NCBI GenBank assembly: GCA_934623575.1
Contig: CAKTVL010000021.1
Span: 1 to 26,115 of the forward strand
Source: an uncultured Oscillospiraceae bacterium
GTDB lineage: Bacteria > Bacillota > Clostridia > Oscillospirales > Oscillospiraceae
Direction: 5' to 3'
DNA: 26,115 nucleotides
Part shown: one piece after another, positions 13,539 through 22,437 of the stretch
Layout: the number at the start of each line of letters is the position of its first letter
How positions within the stretch are numbered: position 1 is the first letter of the stretch
Made by a program: the position numbers and the translations under genes
The notes under the pieces: model-generated
The model's database searches: none
What the model was told of the DNA's origin: nothing
Seen by the model: only the letters and a program-made list of their open reading frames with translations

Positions 13539-15092
13539 CTACATCCACATGGCGAAGAGGCGGAGCAAAGTCCCCACCGCCCTGCGCCATAGCGGGCGTT
13601 TGGCCAGGCGCTCCGGCGTTACGGGTTCACTGCGGGACATGGTGGTGTCCATGTCCTCCAGAAGGGCCTCGATGGCGGGCGCGCCGTAAAAGACCTCGCC
13701 GCACTCGAAGTGCAGCTGGAAGCTGCGGTAGTCCATGTTGACGGAGCCGACAAAGGCGGCCTCGCGGTCGGCCATGACGGTCTTGCCGTGGACAAGGCCG
13801 GGGGTAAAGGTGTAGATCCGGACGTGGTGGGCCAGAAGCTCGGCAAAGTAGCTCTCGGCCACAAGATAGGCGAACTTGTGGTCGGGGATGCCGGGCATGA
13901 TGAGGCGGACATCCACGCCGCTGTCACCGGCCAGGCAGAGGGCCTTGAGCATGGGCTCGTCGATGGCGAGATAGGGGGTGGTGATATAGACCTCGCGGCG
14001 GGCGCGACCGATGAGCTGGAGGAAGAGGTCCTCGGCGGCGGCATTGGGGTTGTCGTCGGGGCCGTCGGCTACAGTCTGGCAGAAGCCCTGCTCCAGGGGG
14101 TGGTGCAGGGGGCGATAATAGTCGTACTCATGGTACAGCTGACCGTCCATCCGCTGCCACATCTGCAGGAACTCCCGGGTCAGGCCCCAGGCGCCCTCGC
14201 CCTCCAGCCGGAGACCGCAGTCCTTCCAATAGCCGAAGCGTTCGACCAGGTTGGCGTACTCGTCGGCGATGTTGGCGCCGCCGGTATAGGCGATGTCGCC
14301 GTCCACGCAGGTGATCTTGCGGTGGTCGCGGTAGTTGAAATAGAGACGGTTGACGTAGTGATGGACGGGGTTGAAGATCTTGACCTCCACACCGGCGTCC
14401 TGCAGGGCGTCCACCTTCTCGTTGGGCATGCGCATCATGCTGCCGAAGTCGTCGAAGATCAGCTTGACCTCCACGCCCTGGCGGCTCTTGCGGCAGAGGA
14501 TGTCGGAGAGCCGGTCCCAGATCTGGCCCTCGGCCATGATAAAGTACTCCAGGAAGATGAAGCGCTGGGCGGTCTCCATGGCGGAGAGCATATCGTCCAG
14601 ATACGCCTCGCCGGTGGGGAGATAGCGCAGGGCGGTGTTGCGGTAGAGGGAGAAGCCCTTGCGGCTGAGGTAGTCCGCCAGGGGGTGCCACTGGGGCACG
14701 TCGCGGCGCAGGCGCTCCAGATCGGTGCGGGCGATCTCCTGCTGGGCCAGGGGCTCCTGGATGGGGACGGGCTTTTTCAGGTCCAGCCGCTTGGACTGGC
14801 GGTCGCCGTTCCAGAGCAGGTAGAGGATGAGGCCCACCACCGGGGTGAAGAGCACCAGGATGATCCAGCCGATCTTATAGCTGGTGGCGCCGGGGCGGGA
14901 CCAGATGCGCATGGCCACCACGCCGGCGATCAGCTGCAGAGCGGTGTAGGCCAGGGCCATGCTCTGCTTCAGCAGGTCGCTGAGGACGATCACCAGCGCG
15001 ATCTGGGCCAGCAGCAGCACGGCCACCATCACCAGCCGCAGCGCGGCGGATATGCGGCGCTCGGTCCGCTGCTGTACTCTGGGCTTTTTCAC
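13539..15092 (-). CDS. cls: Cardiolipin synthase (phospholipase D superfamily)
   Basis: The enzyme joins two phosphatidylglycerols into cardiolipin at the membrane. Of the 517 residues, two N-terminal hydrophobic spans lie at about 17-40 and 46-63 and another at 74-94. Two HKD motifs follow: His257, Lys259 and Asp264 in DHRKITCVDGD, and His435, Lys437 and Asp442 in VHGKTVMAD. Each is followed by the usual GG.N or GS.N.D. The start is GTG, supported by a GGAGGAG site 7 bases upstream. It lies 38 bases after pncB on the same strand and is probably transcribed with it. Confidence 0.93.
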   Translation of the reverse strand: MKKPRVQQRTERRISAALRLVMVAVLLLAQIALVIVLSDLLKQSMALAYTALQLIAGVVAMRIWSRPGATSYKIGWIILVLFTPVVGLILYLLWNGDRQSKRLDLKKPVPIQEPLAQQEIARTDLERLRRDVPQWHPLADYLSRKGFSLYRNTALRYLPTGEAYLDDMLSAMETAQRFIFLEYFIMAEGQIWDRLSDILCRKSRQGVEVKLIFDDFGSMMRMPNEKVDALQDAGVEVKIFNPVHHYVNRLYFNYRDHRKITCVDGDIAYTGGANIADEYANLVERFGYWKDCGLRLEGEGAWGLTREFLQMWQRMDGQLYHEYDYYRPLHHPLEQGFCQTVADGPDDNPNAAAEDLFLQLIGRARREVYITTPYLAIDEPMLKALCLAGDSGVDVRLIMPGIPDHKFAYLVAESYFAELLAHHVRIYTFTPGLVHGKTVMADREAAFVGSVNMDYRSFQLHFECGEVFYGAPAIEALLEDMDTTMSRSEPVTPERLAKRPLWRRAVGTLLRLFAMWM

Positions 15093-15130
15093 GGATGCTC
15101 CTCCTCCCTTCTCTGTCGCTCAGGCGGCGG

Positions 15131-16582
15131 TCACAGCTGCGAGGTGCGCAGCAGGCACTGCTGGATGTCCCACAGCTTGTCGGACAGGTCCACATAGTAT
15201 TTGTGGGGGTAGTCGAAGCGCTTGACCTCGTCCCACAGGGTGTCCACCTGCTGGGCGCAGTAGGCCTTGACCTGATCCAGCGGCGGGCAGTCGTAGACAC
15301 GCTTGCCGTTTTTGAAGATGGGCACCAGCAGCTCGCGGGCCTCGAAATTATAGACCGTTTTGCGCTTCCAGGTGGCCATGGGGTCGAAAATGGTGATGTC
15401 GCGGTTGTCGTCCACGGTCTCGTCGTGTACGGTGATATAGTCGGCGATGGCCTTGCCGGTGTCGCGGCCGTAGAGGCGGAACACCTTCTTGAAGTGGGGG
15501 ATGGTGATCTTCTCCACGTTCTCGCTGACCTTGATCTTGGGGATCACGGTGCCGTCGGGCTCCTCCACGGCCACCAGCTTGTACACGCCGCCGAACACCG
15601 GCTCGGACTTGGCGGTGATCATGCGCTCGCCCACGCCGAACAGGTCGATCTGGGCGCCCTGGAGCAGCATGTCCTGGATCAGGTACTCGTCCAGGGAGTT
15701 GGACACGGAGATCTTGCACTCCGTCCAGCCGGCCTCGTCCAGCATCTCACGGGCCTTGCGGGTGAGGTAGGCCAGGTCGCCGGAGTCCAGGCGGATGCCG
15801 CACTTGGTGATGCCCAGGGGCTTCAGCACCTCGTTGAAGGCCTTGATGGCGTTGGGGATGCCGGACTTCAGGGTGTTATAGGTGTCCACCAGCAGCGTGG
15901 CGTTGGTGGGATAGGTCTGGCAGTAGGTCTTGAAGGCCTCGTACTCGCTGTCGAACATCTGCACCCAGGCGTGGGCCATGGTGCCGCCGGCGGGCACGCC
16001 GTAGACCTCGTCGGAGATGGTGCAGGCCGTACCGGCGCAGCCGCCGATATAGGCCGCCCGGGCGCCGATGATGGCCGCGTCGGCGCCCTGGGCGCGGCGG
16101 GAGCCGAACTCCAGCACGGTGCGGCCCTTGGCGGCCCGGACGATGCGGTTGGCCTTGGTGGCGATGAGGCTCTGGTGGTTGATGGTCAGCAGGGTGAAGG
16201 TCTCGATCAGCTGGGCCTCGATGGCCGGGGCGCGGACCACCACCAGCGGCTCCTTGGGGAACACCGGGGTGCCCTCGGGGATGGCGTAGATGTCGCCGGT
16301 AAAGCGGAAGTCCTTGAGATAGGCAAGGAATTCCTCGCAGAACAGGTTCCGGCTGCGGAGATAGGCGATGTCCTCGTCGGTGAAGTGCAGATTCTCGATA
16401 TAGTCGATCAGCTGCTCCAGACCCGCCGCGATGGCAAAGCCGCCGCCGTCGGGCACCTTGCGGAAGAACACGTCGAAATAGGTAATGCGATCCTTGCAGC
16501 CGGCTTCAAAATAGCCGTTGCCCATGGTCAGCTCGTAGAAATCGCAGAGCATGGTCATGTTCAGCTTTTCCTGTGTTTTCAT
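15131..16582 (-). CDS. pncB: Nicotinate phosphoribosyltransferase
   Basis: The enzyme makes nicotinate mononucleotide from nicotinate and PRPP, feeding NAD salvage; NadD, which takes the next step, is also in this window. The 483 residues match the longer bacterial class. DFYELTMGNGYF begins the fold, LEFGSRRAQG (157-166) and GTMAHAW (200-206, His204 being the likely phosphorylated residue) are the active-site blocks, and IRLDSGDLAYL, VSNSLDEYLI and GVGERM line the barrel. A GAGGT site is 8 bases before the ATG. It leads the pncB-cls unit from a promoter at 16634-16662. Confidence 0.94.
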   Translation of the reverse strand: MKTQEKLNMTMLCDFYELTMGNGYFEAGCKDRITYFDVFFRKVPDGGGFAIAAGLEQLIDYIENLHFTDEDIAYLRSRNLFCEEFLAYLKDFRFTGDIYAIPEGTPVFPKEPLVVVRAPAIEAQLIETFTLLTINHQSLIATKANRIVRAAKGRTVLEFGSRRAQGADAAIIGARAAYIGGCAGTACTISDEVYGVPAGGTMAHAWVQMFDSEYEAFKTYCQTYPTNATLLVDTYNTLKSGIPNAIKAFNEVLKPLGITKCGIRLDSGDLAYLTRKAREMLDEAGWTECKISVSNSLDEYLIQDMLLQGAQIDLFGVGERMITAKSEPVFGGVYKLVAVEEPDGTVIPKIKVSENVEKITIPHFKKVFRLYGRDTGKAIADYITVHDETVDDNRDITIFDPMATWKRKTVYNFEARELLVPIFKNGKRVYDCPPLDQVKAYCAQQVDTLWDEVKRFDYPHKYYVDLSDKLWDIQQCLLRTSQL

Positions 16583-16633
16583 TCGTATACCTCATATCGG
16601 TCTCCGCGCAGGGCGCAGAGTGTAGTATCTTGC

Positions 16634-16662
16634 ATTATAGCGCTTTTCCCCCGATAAGGCAA
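16634..16662 (-). promoter_or_regulatory. Promoter of pncB-cls
   Basis: TTGCCT (16657-16662) and TATAAT (16634-16639) on the minus strand are 17 bp apart, about 50 bases before the pncB start. Confidence 0.7.
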
Positions 16663-16704
16663 CCCCCGGGGGCGCTTTGGCGCAGAATGGCGAAAAAGCG
16701 CAAA

Positions 16705-16734
16705 AGATCCCCCGGCCAGACGGCCGGGGGATCT
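16705..16734 (-). terminator. Terminator of the efp unit
   Basis: AGATCCCCCGGCC, loop AGAC and GGCCGGGGGATCT form a 13-bp stem. On the minus strand it is followed by TTTTGCGCTTTTT. It lies 17 bases beyond the stop at 16752. Confidence 0.85.
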
Positions 16735-16751
16735 GTGTGTCATGCCGGGAA

Positions 16752-17177
16752 TTACTCCTCGTCCTCGCTGTCGCACTCGGCGGCCAGATCGCTGAGGTCG
16801 AACTCCAGCTTGGCGCCGCAGTTGGGGCAGATGACCTCGCCGTCCTCCAGGACGGACTCGTCGAAGTAGACCTCCTCCTCGCACTCGGGGCAGTTGGTCA
16901 TGAAGCACTCCTCTTCCTCGTCATCCTCGTCGTCCTCGTCCTCGTCATCATCCAGGGCGAAGTACAGGGTCTCCTCCACGTCGCTGAGGTCGTCGCTGAC
17001 GGCGTCCAGACCGTCCTCCACGTCGCACAGCTCGTCGTCCACCTCCGCGAACTTCTCAGCCATGTCGTCCAGCACGTCGATGATGGCGGCGATCAGCTTG
17101 CCCTCTTTGCTGTCGGTATCCAGGTTCAGGCCCTCGGCCAGACCCTTCAGATATGCTACCTTCTCAGAAATCTCCAT
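16752..17177 (-). CDS. CD1247-type acidic protein with zinc ribbon
   Basis: The 141 residues have three parts. Residues 1-75 are helical (EISEKVAYLKGLAEGLNLD..., then repeated VDDELCDVEDGLDAVSDDL), as in the domain named after C. difficile CD1247. Residues 75-90 are almost only Asp and Glu. The C-terminal part has CPEC and CPNC, 22 residues apart, as a likely zinc ribbon. Such proteins sit next to efp in many Clostridia. They are sometimes mislabelled as AraC regulators; no DNA-binding helix-turn-helix is visible. AAAGGAG precedes the ATG and the gene starts 37 bases after efp. The function is unknown. Confidence 0.8.
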   Translation of the reverse strand: MEISEKVAYLKGLAEGLNLDTDSKEGKLIAAIIDVLDDMAEKFAEVDDELCDVEDGLDAVSDDLSDVEETLYFALDDDEDEDDEDDEEEECFMTNCPECEEEVYFDESVLEDGEVICPNCGAKLEFDLSDLAAECDSEDEE

Positions 17178-17214
17178 GTTTGGCTCCTTTCTGTACGGTC
17201 GGTTGGTTGACTGC

Positions 17215-17781
17215 TTACTTGGCGCGGCTCAGATACTCACCGGTACGGGTATCGATGACGATCTTGTCGCCGATGTTGATGAACAGGGGCACCTTCACCT
17301 CGGCGCCGGTCTCCACGGTGGCGGGCTTCAGGGTGTTGGTGGCGGTGTTGCCGGCCAGGCCCGGCTCAGTCTCGGTGACCTCCAGCTCCATGAAGTTGGG
17401 GCACTCCAGGCCGAACACGCTGCCCTTGTAGCTCAGCACCTTGCACACGGTGTTCTCGGTGATGAAGCGGAAGGCATCGCCCAGCAGCTCCTTGTTCAGG
17501 GGCACCATGTCGAAGGTCTCCTGATCCATGAAGTAGTACAGGTCGCCGTCGTTGTAGCTGTACGCCATGTCGCGGCGATCCACGAAGGCTTCCTCGAACT
17601 TGGCGGTGGGGTTGAAGGAAGTTTCGGTCACAGCGCCGGTCACGACGTTGCGCATCTTGGTGCGGACGAAGGCCGCGCCCTTGCCGGGCTTGACGTGCTG
17701 GAACTCCACGACCTGCATGACCTTGCCGTCCATCTCGAAGGTCTTGCCGTTTCTGAAATCACCGGCGGTAATAGTTGCCAT
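17215..17781 (-). CDS. efp: Elongation factor P
   Basis: EF-P enters the ribosome E site and relieves stalling at proline runs. The 188 residues cover the three OB/KOW-type domains. The tip loop is [14 protein letters not shown], with Lys34 at the position that is modified in other bacteria. The closing part [22 protein letters not shown] is the family C-terminus. A GGGAGG site precedes the ATG. It heads a two-gene unit with the CD1247-type protein from the promoter at 17864-17892. Confidence 0.96.
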   Translation of the reverse strand: MATITAGDFRNGKTFEMDGKVMQVVEFQHVKPGKGAAFVRTKMRNVVTGAVTETSFNPTAKFEEAFVDRRDMAYSYNDGDLYYFMDQETFDMVPLNKELLGDAFRFITENTVCKVLSYKGSVFGLECPNFMELEVTETEPGLAGNTATNTLKPATVETGAEVKVPLFINIGDKIVIDTRTGEYLSRAK

Positions 17782-17805
17782 ATTGATATTCCTCCCATTG
17801 TGTAT

Positions 17806-17892
17806 GAGGGAATATCACCATTCCCTCTGAATAAATAATACCAGCCGAAAATCGGCCTCGTATATTCTACATGATAACGCGCCGTTTGGCAA
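17806..17892 (-). promoter_or_regulatory. efp promoter and leader hairpins
   Basis: On the minus strand TTGCCA (17887-17892) and TAGAAT (17864-17869) are 17 bp apart. The leader carries a CCGATTTTCGG hairpin and a second one with arms GAGGGAAT/ATTCCCTC (17806-17827), which ends 9 bases from the ribosome site and could affect initiation. Confidence 0.6.
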
Positions 17893-17911
17893 GTGTTTCC
17901 GCGGAAAAAAG

Positions 17912-18421
17912 TCACTGTTCCGGATGTTTTTTGTGGCTGGTGGCCTTCCACGGCTTCTGCAGGGTGTGCAGCACCCGGTTCCAGGCTCCTTTCGGCCCGC
18001 CCAGGGGCTCCACCATCAGCGGCAGGACGCCCGCGCGGTTGGCCCCCAGCATGTCCGTCAGCAGCTTGTCGCCCAGCATGGCGGTCTGCTGCGGCGTGAC
18101 GCCGCAGCGCTCCATAGCCCGGCGGAAGCCCTTGACCGACGGCTTGCCGGCATGGCCCTCGTAGGTGATGCCCAGGCCGCGGCAGAAGCGCTCCACCCGG
18201 ACGGGGCTGCGGTTGTTGGACAGGATCATCACCGTGACGCCCGCCGCCTGCACGTCGGAAAGCCAGCGGCGCAGCGCGTCGTCCGGCTCCGGCTGGGACT
18301 TGGGGGCCAGGGTGTAGTCCAGGTCGCACAGCAGCAGCTTGATGCCCCGGCGGGCAAAAAAGGCGGGGTCGATGCTGCGATAGCTGTCGAACACCCGGTA
18401 GGGCGTCATGGAAAAAGGCAT
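17912..18421 (-). CDS. yqeG: YqeG-family HAD IIIA phosphatase
   Basis: The 169-residue product has the HAD nucleophile motif CDLDYTLAP (Asp33, Asp35), motif II ILSNN, a Lys in GHAGKPS and the acidic motif LGDKLLTDMLGANRAG. This is the YqeG order, in a family that includes phosphatidylglycerophosphatase-like enzymes. The start at MPFSMTPYRVF is chosen because GAGGAG lies 10 bases before it; the frame is open 11 codons further but without a site. It is divergent from the gene at 18497. The substrate cannot be read from the sequence; a role in phosphatidylglycerol synthesis is plausible. Confidence 0.88.
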   Translation of the reverse strand: MPFSMTPYRVFDSYRSIDPAFFARRGIKLLLCDLDYTLAPKSQPEPDDALRRWLSDVQAAGVTVMILSNNRSPVRVERFCRGLGITYEGHAGKPSVKGFRRAMERCGVTPQQTAMLGDKLLTDMLGANRAGVLPLMVEPLGGPKGAWNRVLHTLQKPWKATSHKKHPEQ

Positions 18422-18496
18422 AGGCGCAGCGCTCCTCTCATAGACTGTGACCATATTCTACCACCGGTTCGGCAGTATGACAAGGGGGTGGCGCCT

Positions 18497-19228
18497 ATGC
18501 AGCTGATGATCGCCGCCGCGCCGCGGTATCGCCAGGCGGCCTGCACCGCCGGGCTGCCGGTGGCCAACGCGGCGTACCGCATAGTGGGCGGCCAGTTGTG
18601 CGCCCTGCCCATGCCGCCGCTCCTGCGGGGCGGGGCCATGCTGCTCACCGGGGCGGAGGGGGCCTTTGCCGCCGGGACGGCCGCCGCCGTGGTGCAGGAG
18701 TGCCGGCGGCGGGGCTACGGCGCGGTGCTGGTGCCCTTCCCCGCCCCGCAGCTGGCGGAGACACTGGCGCAGCCGCTGCACGCCGCAGGCATCGGGCTGT
18801 GGGTCCACGAGGGCTGCGCCCACGCCGTCCCCGGCGGGCGGGTGCTGGTCAGCACCGCCCTGTCCGGCGGCAGCCTTGAGAAACGGCTGCGGGACTGCTG
18901 CCGGGCCTTCGGCCCGGAGCGGGTGGTGCTGGACCTCCAGCGCCTGCGGATGGACTTTCCCCTCCCCTGCCCCTCCGGCGAGGGCGTACCGCTGACCGGA
19001 GAGCAGCTTGCACGGCTGCAAACGGACCGGCAGGTGTTCTTCTCCCGGGAGCTGGGGGCGCGGTACTTCACCTATCGGCAGGGCGGGGCCACCCGGTTCG
19101 TGCTGCTGGACGACACGGACACCCTGCGGCGAAAAATAGCGCTGGGGGATACGCTGGGCATCCCCCGGGGGCTGCTGACGCTGCCGGAGTGCGGGGACAT
19201 ATTGGGCAAGGTGACAAAAAAGGCCTGA
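18497..19228 (+). CDS. Degenerate GH18-like (chitinase-fold) protein, function unknown
   Basis: The 243-residue protein has no signal peptide. An AAGGGGGTGG site precedes the ATG. The pattern of alternating hydrophobic strands and helices suggests a TIM barrel: GYGAVLVPF, GIGLWVHEG, GRVLVSTAL and ERVVLDLQRL. The C-terminal part ARYFTYRQGG..RFVLLDDTDTLRRKIALG..GIPRGLLTLPE (188-231) resembles the last two strands of glycosidase family 18. There the barrel closes with YF.Y, W..D..S...K and G...W. The catalytic stretch D..xDxE appears as VVLDLQ (143-148), so the acid Glu would be Gln148. If so it binds rather than cleaves. The family call is by eye and uncertain; that it is a real gene is well supported. 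Confidence 0.6.
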   Translation: MQLMIAAAPRYRQAACTAGLPVANAAYRIVGGQLCALPMPPLLRGGAMLLTGAEGAFAAGTAAAVVQECRRRGYGAVLVPFPAPQLAETLAQPLHAAGIGLWVHEGCAHAVPGGRVLVSTALSGGSLEKRLRDCCRAFGPERVVLDLQRLRMDFPLPCPSGEGVPLTGEQLARLQTDRQVFFSRELGARYFTYRQGGATRFVLLDDTDTLRRKIALGDTLGIPRGLLTLPECGDILGKVTKKA

Positions 19229-19246
19229 GAGCAGTCGCTCTCAGGC
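19223..19246. terminator. Bidirectional terminator between the GH18-like gene and rpsU
   Basis: GCCTGAGAGC, loop AGTC and GCTCTCAGGC are followed by TTTT on plus and TTTTTT on minus. The plus gene's TGA lies inside the stem. Confidence 0.9.
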
Positions 19247-19257
19247 TTTTCTGTCAC

Positions 19258-19443
19258 TTAATAGTAACGCTTGTTGCGGTTCTTACGTGCAGCCTCAGAC
19301 TTCTTGCGGCGCTTGACGCTGGGGCTCTCGTAGCACTCTCTGCGGCGCACCTCGGCCAGGACGCCCGCCTTGGCGCAGCTTCTCTTAAAACGCTTCAGAG
19401 CGCTGTCCAGGGACTCGCCTTCCTTGACATGAACTTCGGACAT
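19258..19443 (-). CDS. rpsU: 30S ribosomal protein S21
   Basis: The 61-residue basic protein reads [20 protein letters not shown] near its start and ends [16 protein letters not shown], the classic S21 pattern with a helical middle and a Lys/Arg tail. It binds the 30S platform and helps initiation. GGAGGGAGG lies before the ATG. It is monocistronic, between a consensus promoter and a terminator. Confidence 0.97.
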   Translation of the reverse strand: MSEVHVKEGESLDSALKRFKRSCAKAGVLAEVRRRECYESPSVKRRKKSEAARKNRNKRYY

Positions 19444-19549
19444 TTATGTTTCCCTCCCTCCGATACACCCGGCTCGATCCTGGGTGCTCTTTAAGAGTCA
19501 TTTACATGACTAACGGGTGTATTATACAAGGGAATAGTAGGCTTGTCAA
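19444..19549 (-). promoter_or_regulatory. rpsU promoter and structured leader
   Basis: TTGACA (19544-19549) and TATAAT (19521-19526) on the minus strand with a 17-bp spacer form a fully consensus promoter. The roughly 70-base leader contains a hairpin AGTCAT-(4)-ATGACT (19496-19511) and a second with arms CACCC/GGGTG (19466-19486) close to the ribosome site. ACACCCG/CGGGTGT (19465-19471 and 19514-19520) is a longer-range complementary pair, whose outer arm would lie at or just upstream of the start site. This could be an autoregulatory leader. Confidence 0.7.
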
Positions 19550-19594
19550 GTCGTTTTTCAACAAAAAACTCAAAATACGCAAATCAGCGCAAAA

Positions 19595-19621
19595 CGCTCC
19601 CCCGGCACAGCCGGGGGAGCG
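19595..19621 (-). terminator. leuS terminator
   Basis: CGCTCCCCCGGC, loop ACA and GCCGGGGGAGCG form a 12-bp GC stem followed on the minus strand by TTTTGCGC. It begins 8 bases after the leuS stop. Confidence 0.85.
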
Positions 19622-19629
19622 TCCGCCGT

Positions 19630-22056
19630 TTATTTCGCGGGCTTGACGATCAGGTTCACCAGCTTGTTCTTCACAAGGATGGTCTTGACCACGTTCATGC
19701 CGTCGGTGGCCTTCTTCACCTTGTCGCTGTCCATGGCGGCGGCCACCACGGCGGCCTCGTCGCTGTCCACGGGCACGGTGACGGTGCCCTTCAGCTTGCC
19801 GTTGACCTGCACGGCCATCTCCACATGGCTGTCCACGGTCTTGGACTCGTCATGGGCGGGCCAGTCCATCTGCATGGCCATCTTGCCGTACTTGGCGGCA
19901 AAGCCCATGTTCTCCCACATCTCCTCCACCATGTGGGGGGCGAAGGGGCTCAGCAGCAGGCACAGCATCTCCACGTCGCCCTTGGAGCAGCCGTTGGCGT
20001 AGAACTCGTTGACCATGCTCATCATGGTGGCGATGGCGGTGTTCATCTTCAGCTCGTCGATGTCCTGGCTGACTTTCTTGATGGTCTTGTGGACGATGGC
20101 CTCGTTTTTGGCGGAGATACCCTCCTCGCCGGTGGCGATGTCCTGCAGGTTGAAGCAGCGGTCCAGGAAGCGCTTGCTGCCCTTGACGGCCTCGTTGGAC
20201 CAGCTGACGGCCTTCTCGAAGTCGCCGATGAACATGATGTGCAGGCGCATGGTGTCCGCGCCGTACTGGGCCACGATGTCGTTGGGGTTGACCACGTTGC
20301 CCCGGGACTTGGACATCTTCTCGCCGCCCTCGCCCAGGATCATGCCGTGGCTGGTGCGCTTGGCGTAGGGCTCCTTGGTGGGCACCACGCCGATGTCGTA
20401 CAGGAACTTATGCCAGAAGCGGGAGTACAGCAGGTGCAGGGTGGTGTGCTCCATGCCGCCGTTGTACCAGTCCACGGGGGACCAGTAGTCCAGGGCCTCC
20501 TTGCTGGCCAGCGCCTTGTCGTTGTGGGGGTCCATATACCGCAGGAAGTACCAGCTGGAGCCGGCCCACTGGGGCATGGTGTCGGTCTCTCGCTTGGCGG
20601 GGCCGCCGCAGCAGGGGCAGGTGGTGTTGACCCAGTCGGTCATCTTGCTCAGGGGGCTTTCGCCGTCGTCGGTGGGCTCGTAGCTCTCCACCTGCGGCAG
20701 CACCAGCGGCAGCTGCTCCTCCGGCAGCGCCACCCAGCCGCACTTCTCGCAGTTCACCAGGGGGATGGGCTCGCCCCAGTAGCGCTGGCGGGAGAACACC
20801 CAGTCGCGCAGCTTGTAGTTGACCTTCTCCTTGCCGAAGCCCTGCTCCACCACGTACTTCTTCATGGCGGGGATGGCCTCCTTGACGGTCATGCCGTTGA
20901 GGAAGCCGGAGTTGACCATGATGGCGCTGTCGTCCTTGGCCACGAAGGCCTCCTTGGTGACGTCGCCGCCGGCTACCACCTCCACGATGGGCAGACCGAA
21001 CTTCTTGGCGAACTCCCAGTCGCGCTGGTCGTGGCCGGGCACGCCCATGACGATGCCGGTGCCGTAGCCCATGAGGACGTAGTCGGAGACGAACATGGGC
21101 AGGGGCTTGTGGGTCACGGGGTTCATGACCTCGATGCCCTCCAGCCGGACGCCGGTCTTGTCCTTGTTCAGCTCGCCGCGCTCAAAGTCGGACTTGTGGG
21201 CCGCCTCGTCCTGATACGCCGCCACGGCGTCCCAGTTCTTGATGAGGGGCTGCCACTTCTTCAGCAGGGGATGCTCGGGAGAGATGACCATATAGGTGGT
21301 GCCGAACAGCGTATCGGCGCGGGTGGTGTATACGGTGACCTGGTCGCCCACGTTGGTGTCGAAGGTGATCTCCGCACCGGTGGAGCGGCCGATCCAGTTG
21401 CGCTGCTGGATCTTCACGCGCTCGATGAAGTCCACATCGTCCAGATCGTCGATGAGCCGCTGGGCGTACTGGGTGATCTTCAGCATCCACTGGCTCTTCT
21501 CCTTGCGGATGACCTCGCTGCCGCAGCGCTCACACACGCCGTTGACCACTTCCTCGTTGGCCAGCACGCACTTGCAGCTGGTGCACCAGTTCACGGGCAT
21601 GGTGGTCTTATAGGCCAGGCCGTGCTTGAACATCTGCAGGAAGATCCACTGGGTCCACTTGTAGTACTTGGGATCGGTGGTGTCCACGCAGCGGTCCCAA
21701 TCGAAGCCGTAGCCCAGCATCTTCAGCTGCTTGGTGAAGTTCTCGATGTTGTTCTTGGTGACCACAGCCGGGTGGATGTGGTTCTTGATGGCGTAGTTCT
21801 CCGTGGGCAGGCCGAAGGCGTCGAAGCCGATGGGGAACAGCACGTTGTAGCCCTGCATCCGCTTCTTGCGGGTGACGATGTCCATGGCGGTAAAGGGCCG
21901 GGGATGGCCCACATGCAGTCCCTGGCCGGAGGGATAGGGGAACTCGATCAGGCCGTAGAACTTGGGCCGCTTGTCACCGGTGACGGCGGCGTAGGGCTTG
22001 GTCTTTTCCCAGTTGGCCTGCCATTTTTTCTCAATGGCCGCAAAATCGTAATTCAT
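19630..22056 (-). CDS. leuS: Leucyl-tRNA synthetase
   Basis: This class I synthetase charges tRNA-Leu. The 808 residues carry the HIGH-type motif HVGH (48-51) in [16 protein letters not shown] and KMSKS at about 582-586. The editing domain has [12 protein letters not shown] and [15 protein letters not shown]. The canonical forms are TTRPDT and AVPAHDQRD, so Pro is Ala and two Ala are Gly here; the editing Asp is kept. A zinc-knuckle-like pair, CTSCK and CERCG (residues about 159-181), and CPCCGG further on are present. The C-terminal part is the anticodon-binding and short LeuS tail. Its expression is under T-box control from its own promoter. Confidence 0.97.
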   Translation of the reverse strand: MNYDFAAIEKKWQANWEKTKPYAAVTGDKRPKFYGLIEFPYPSGQGLHVGHPRPFTAMDIVTRKKRMQGYNVLFPIGFDAFGLPTENYAIKNHIHPAVVTKNNIENFTKQLKMLGYGFDWDRCVDTTDPKYYKWTQWIFLQMFKHGLAYKTTMPVNWCTSCKCVLANEEVVNGVCERCGSEVIRKEKSQWMLKITQYAQRLIDDLDDVDFIERVKIQQRNWIGRSTGAEITFDTNVGDQVTVYTTRADTLFGTTYMVISPEHPLLKKWQPLIKNWDAVAAYQDEAAHKSDFERGELNKDKTGVRLEGIEVMNPVTHKPLPMFVSDYVLMGYGTGIVMGVPGHDQRDWEFAKKFGLPIVEVVAGGDVTKEAFVAKDDSAIMVNSGFLNGMTVKEAIPAMKKYVVEQGFGKEKVNYKLRDWVFSRQRYWGEPIPLVNCEKCGWVALPEEQLPLVLPQVESYEPTDDGESPLSKMTDWVNTTCPCCGGPAKRETDTMPQWAGSSWYFLRYMDPHNDKALASKEALDYWSPVDWYNGGMEHTTLHLLYSRFWHKFLYDIGVVPTKEPYAKRTSHGMILGEGGEKMSKSRGNVVNPNDIVAQYGADTMRLHIMFIGDFEKAVSWSNEAVKGSKRFLDRCFNLQDIATGEEGISAKNEAIVHKTIKKVSQDIDELKMNTAIATMMSMVNEFYANGCSKGDVEMLCLLLSPFAPHMVEEMWENMGFAAKYGKMAMQMDWPAHDESKTVDSHVEMAVQVNGKLKGTVTVPVDSDEAAVVAAAMDSDKVKKATDGMNVVKTILVKNKLVNLIVKPAK

Positions 22057-22099
22057 GCTCGCTTCTCCTTACCATATCTGAATTTTGTTTGTTTTCCGG

Positions 22100-22358
22100 A
22101 AAAAACGCCCCCGACTGCCTGCGCAGTCAGGGACGTCAAAAAAACGCGGTACCACCCTGATCCCGCCGGCGGTCTCCCTGCCGGCGCTCAGTGTCCTGAA
22201 AGGACGGCGCTGTAACGGCGCGCACCCGTCCCGCCCTGTTCAGGCGGAAAGCTCCGGGGCCAGTACAACAGAGCGTCCCCGCCGGCTCACACCACATACC
22301 GGCTCTCTTGGGGCGGACGATCTCCGTCTTTTTCCCTTCTTCGCTTATGGCAATATCA
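22100..22358 (-). promoter_or_regulatory. T-box leader of leuS
   Basis: On the minus strand the conserved T-box AGGGTGGTACCGCG (22145-22158) is followed by a terminator hairpin: 14-bp arms at 22105-22118 and 22123-22136, then six T. Upstream is a long Stem I region whose distal part is CCCC-AAGAGA-GCCGG, loop, CCGGC-GGGG. On the 3' side of Stem I both a CTC and a CTG triplet occur, and either could be the Leu specifier. Uncharged tRNA-Leu should stabilise the antiterminator and allow leuS transcription. Confidence 0.93.
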
Positions 22359-22364
22359 AAGCCT

Positions 22365-22392
22365 ATTTTAGCGCTTTTTTGCCGCTTGTCAA
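22365..22392 (-). promoter_or_regulatory. leuS promoter
   Basis: TTGACA (22387-22392) and TAAAAT (22365-22370) on the minus strand are 16 bp apart and lie directly before the T-box leader. Confidence 0.78.
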
Positions 22393-22437
22393 CCCCTGAT
22401 TTGCCCGGAACGGGCGAGATCGGAGGCACAAGCGAAA

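Noticed and set aside
13710..16657. Open frames of about 500 codons opposite cls and pncB
   Set aside because: The composition is shadow-like (repeated V, L, G, H, D), and both true genes show complete catalytic motifs on the minus strand.
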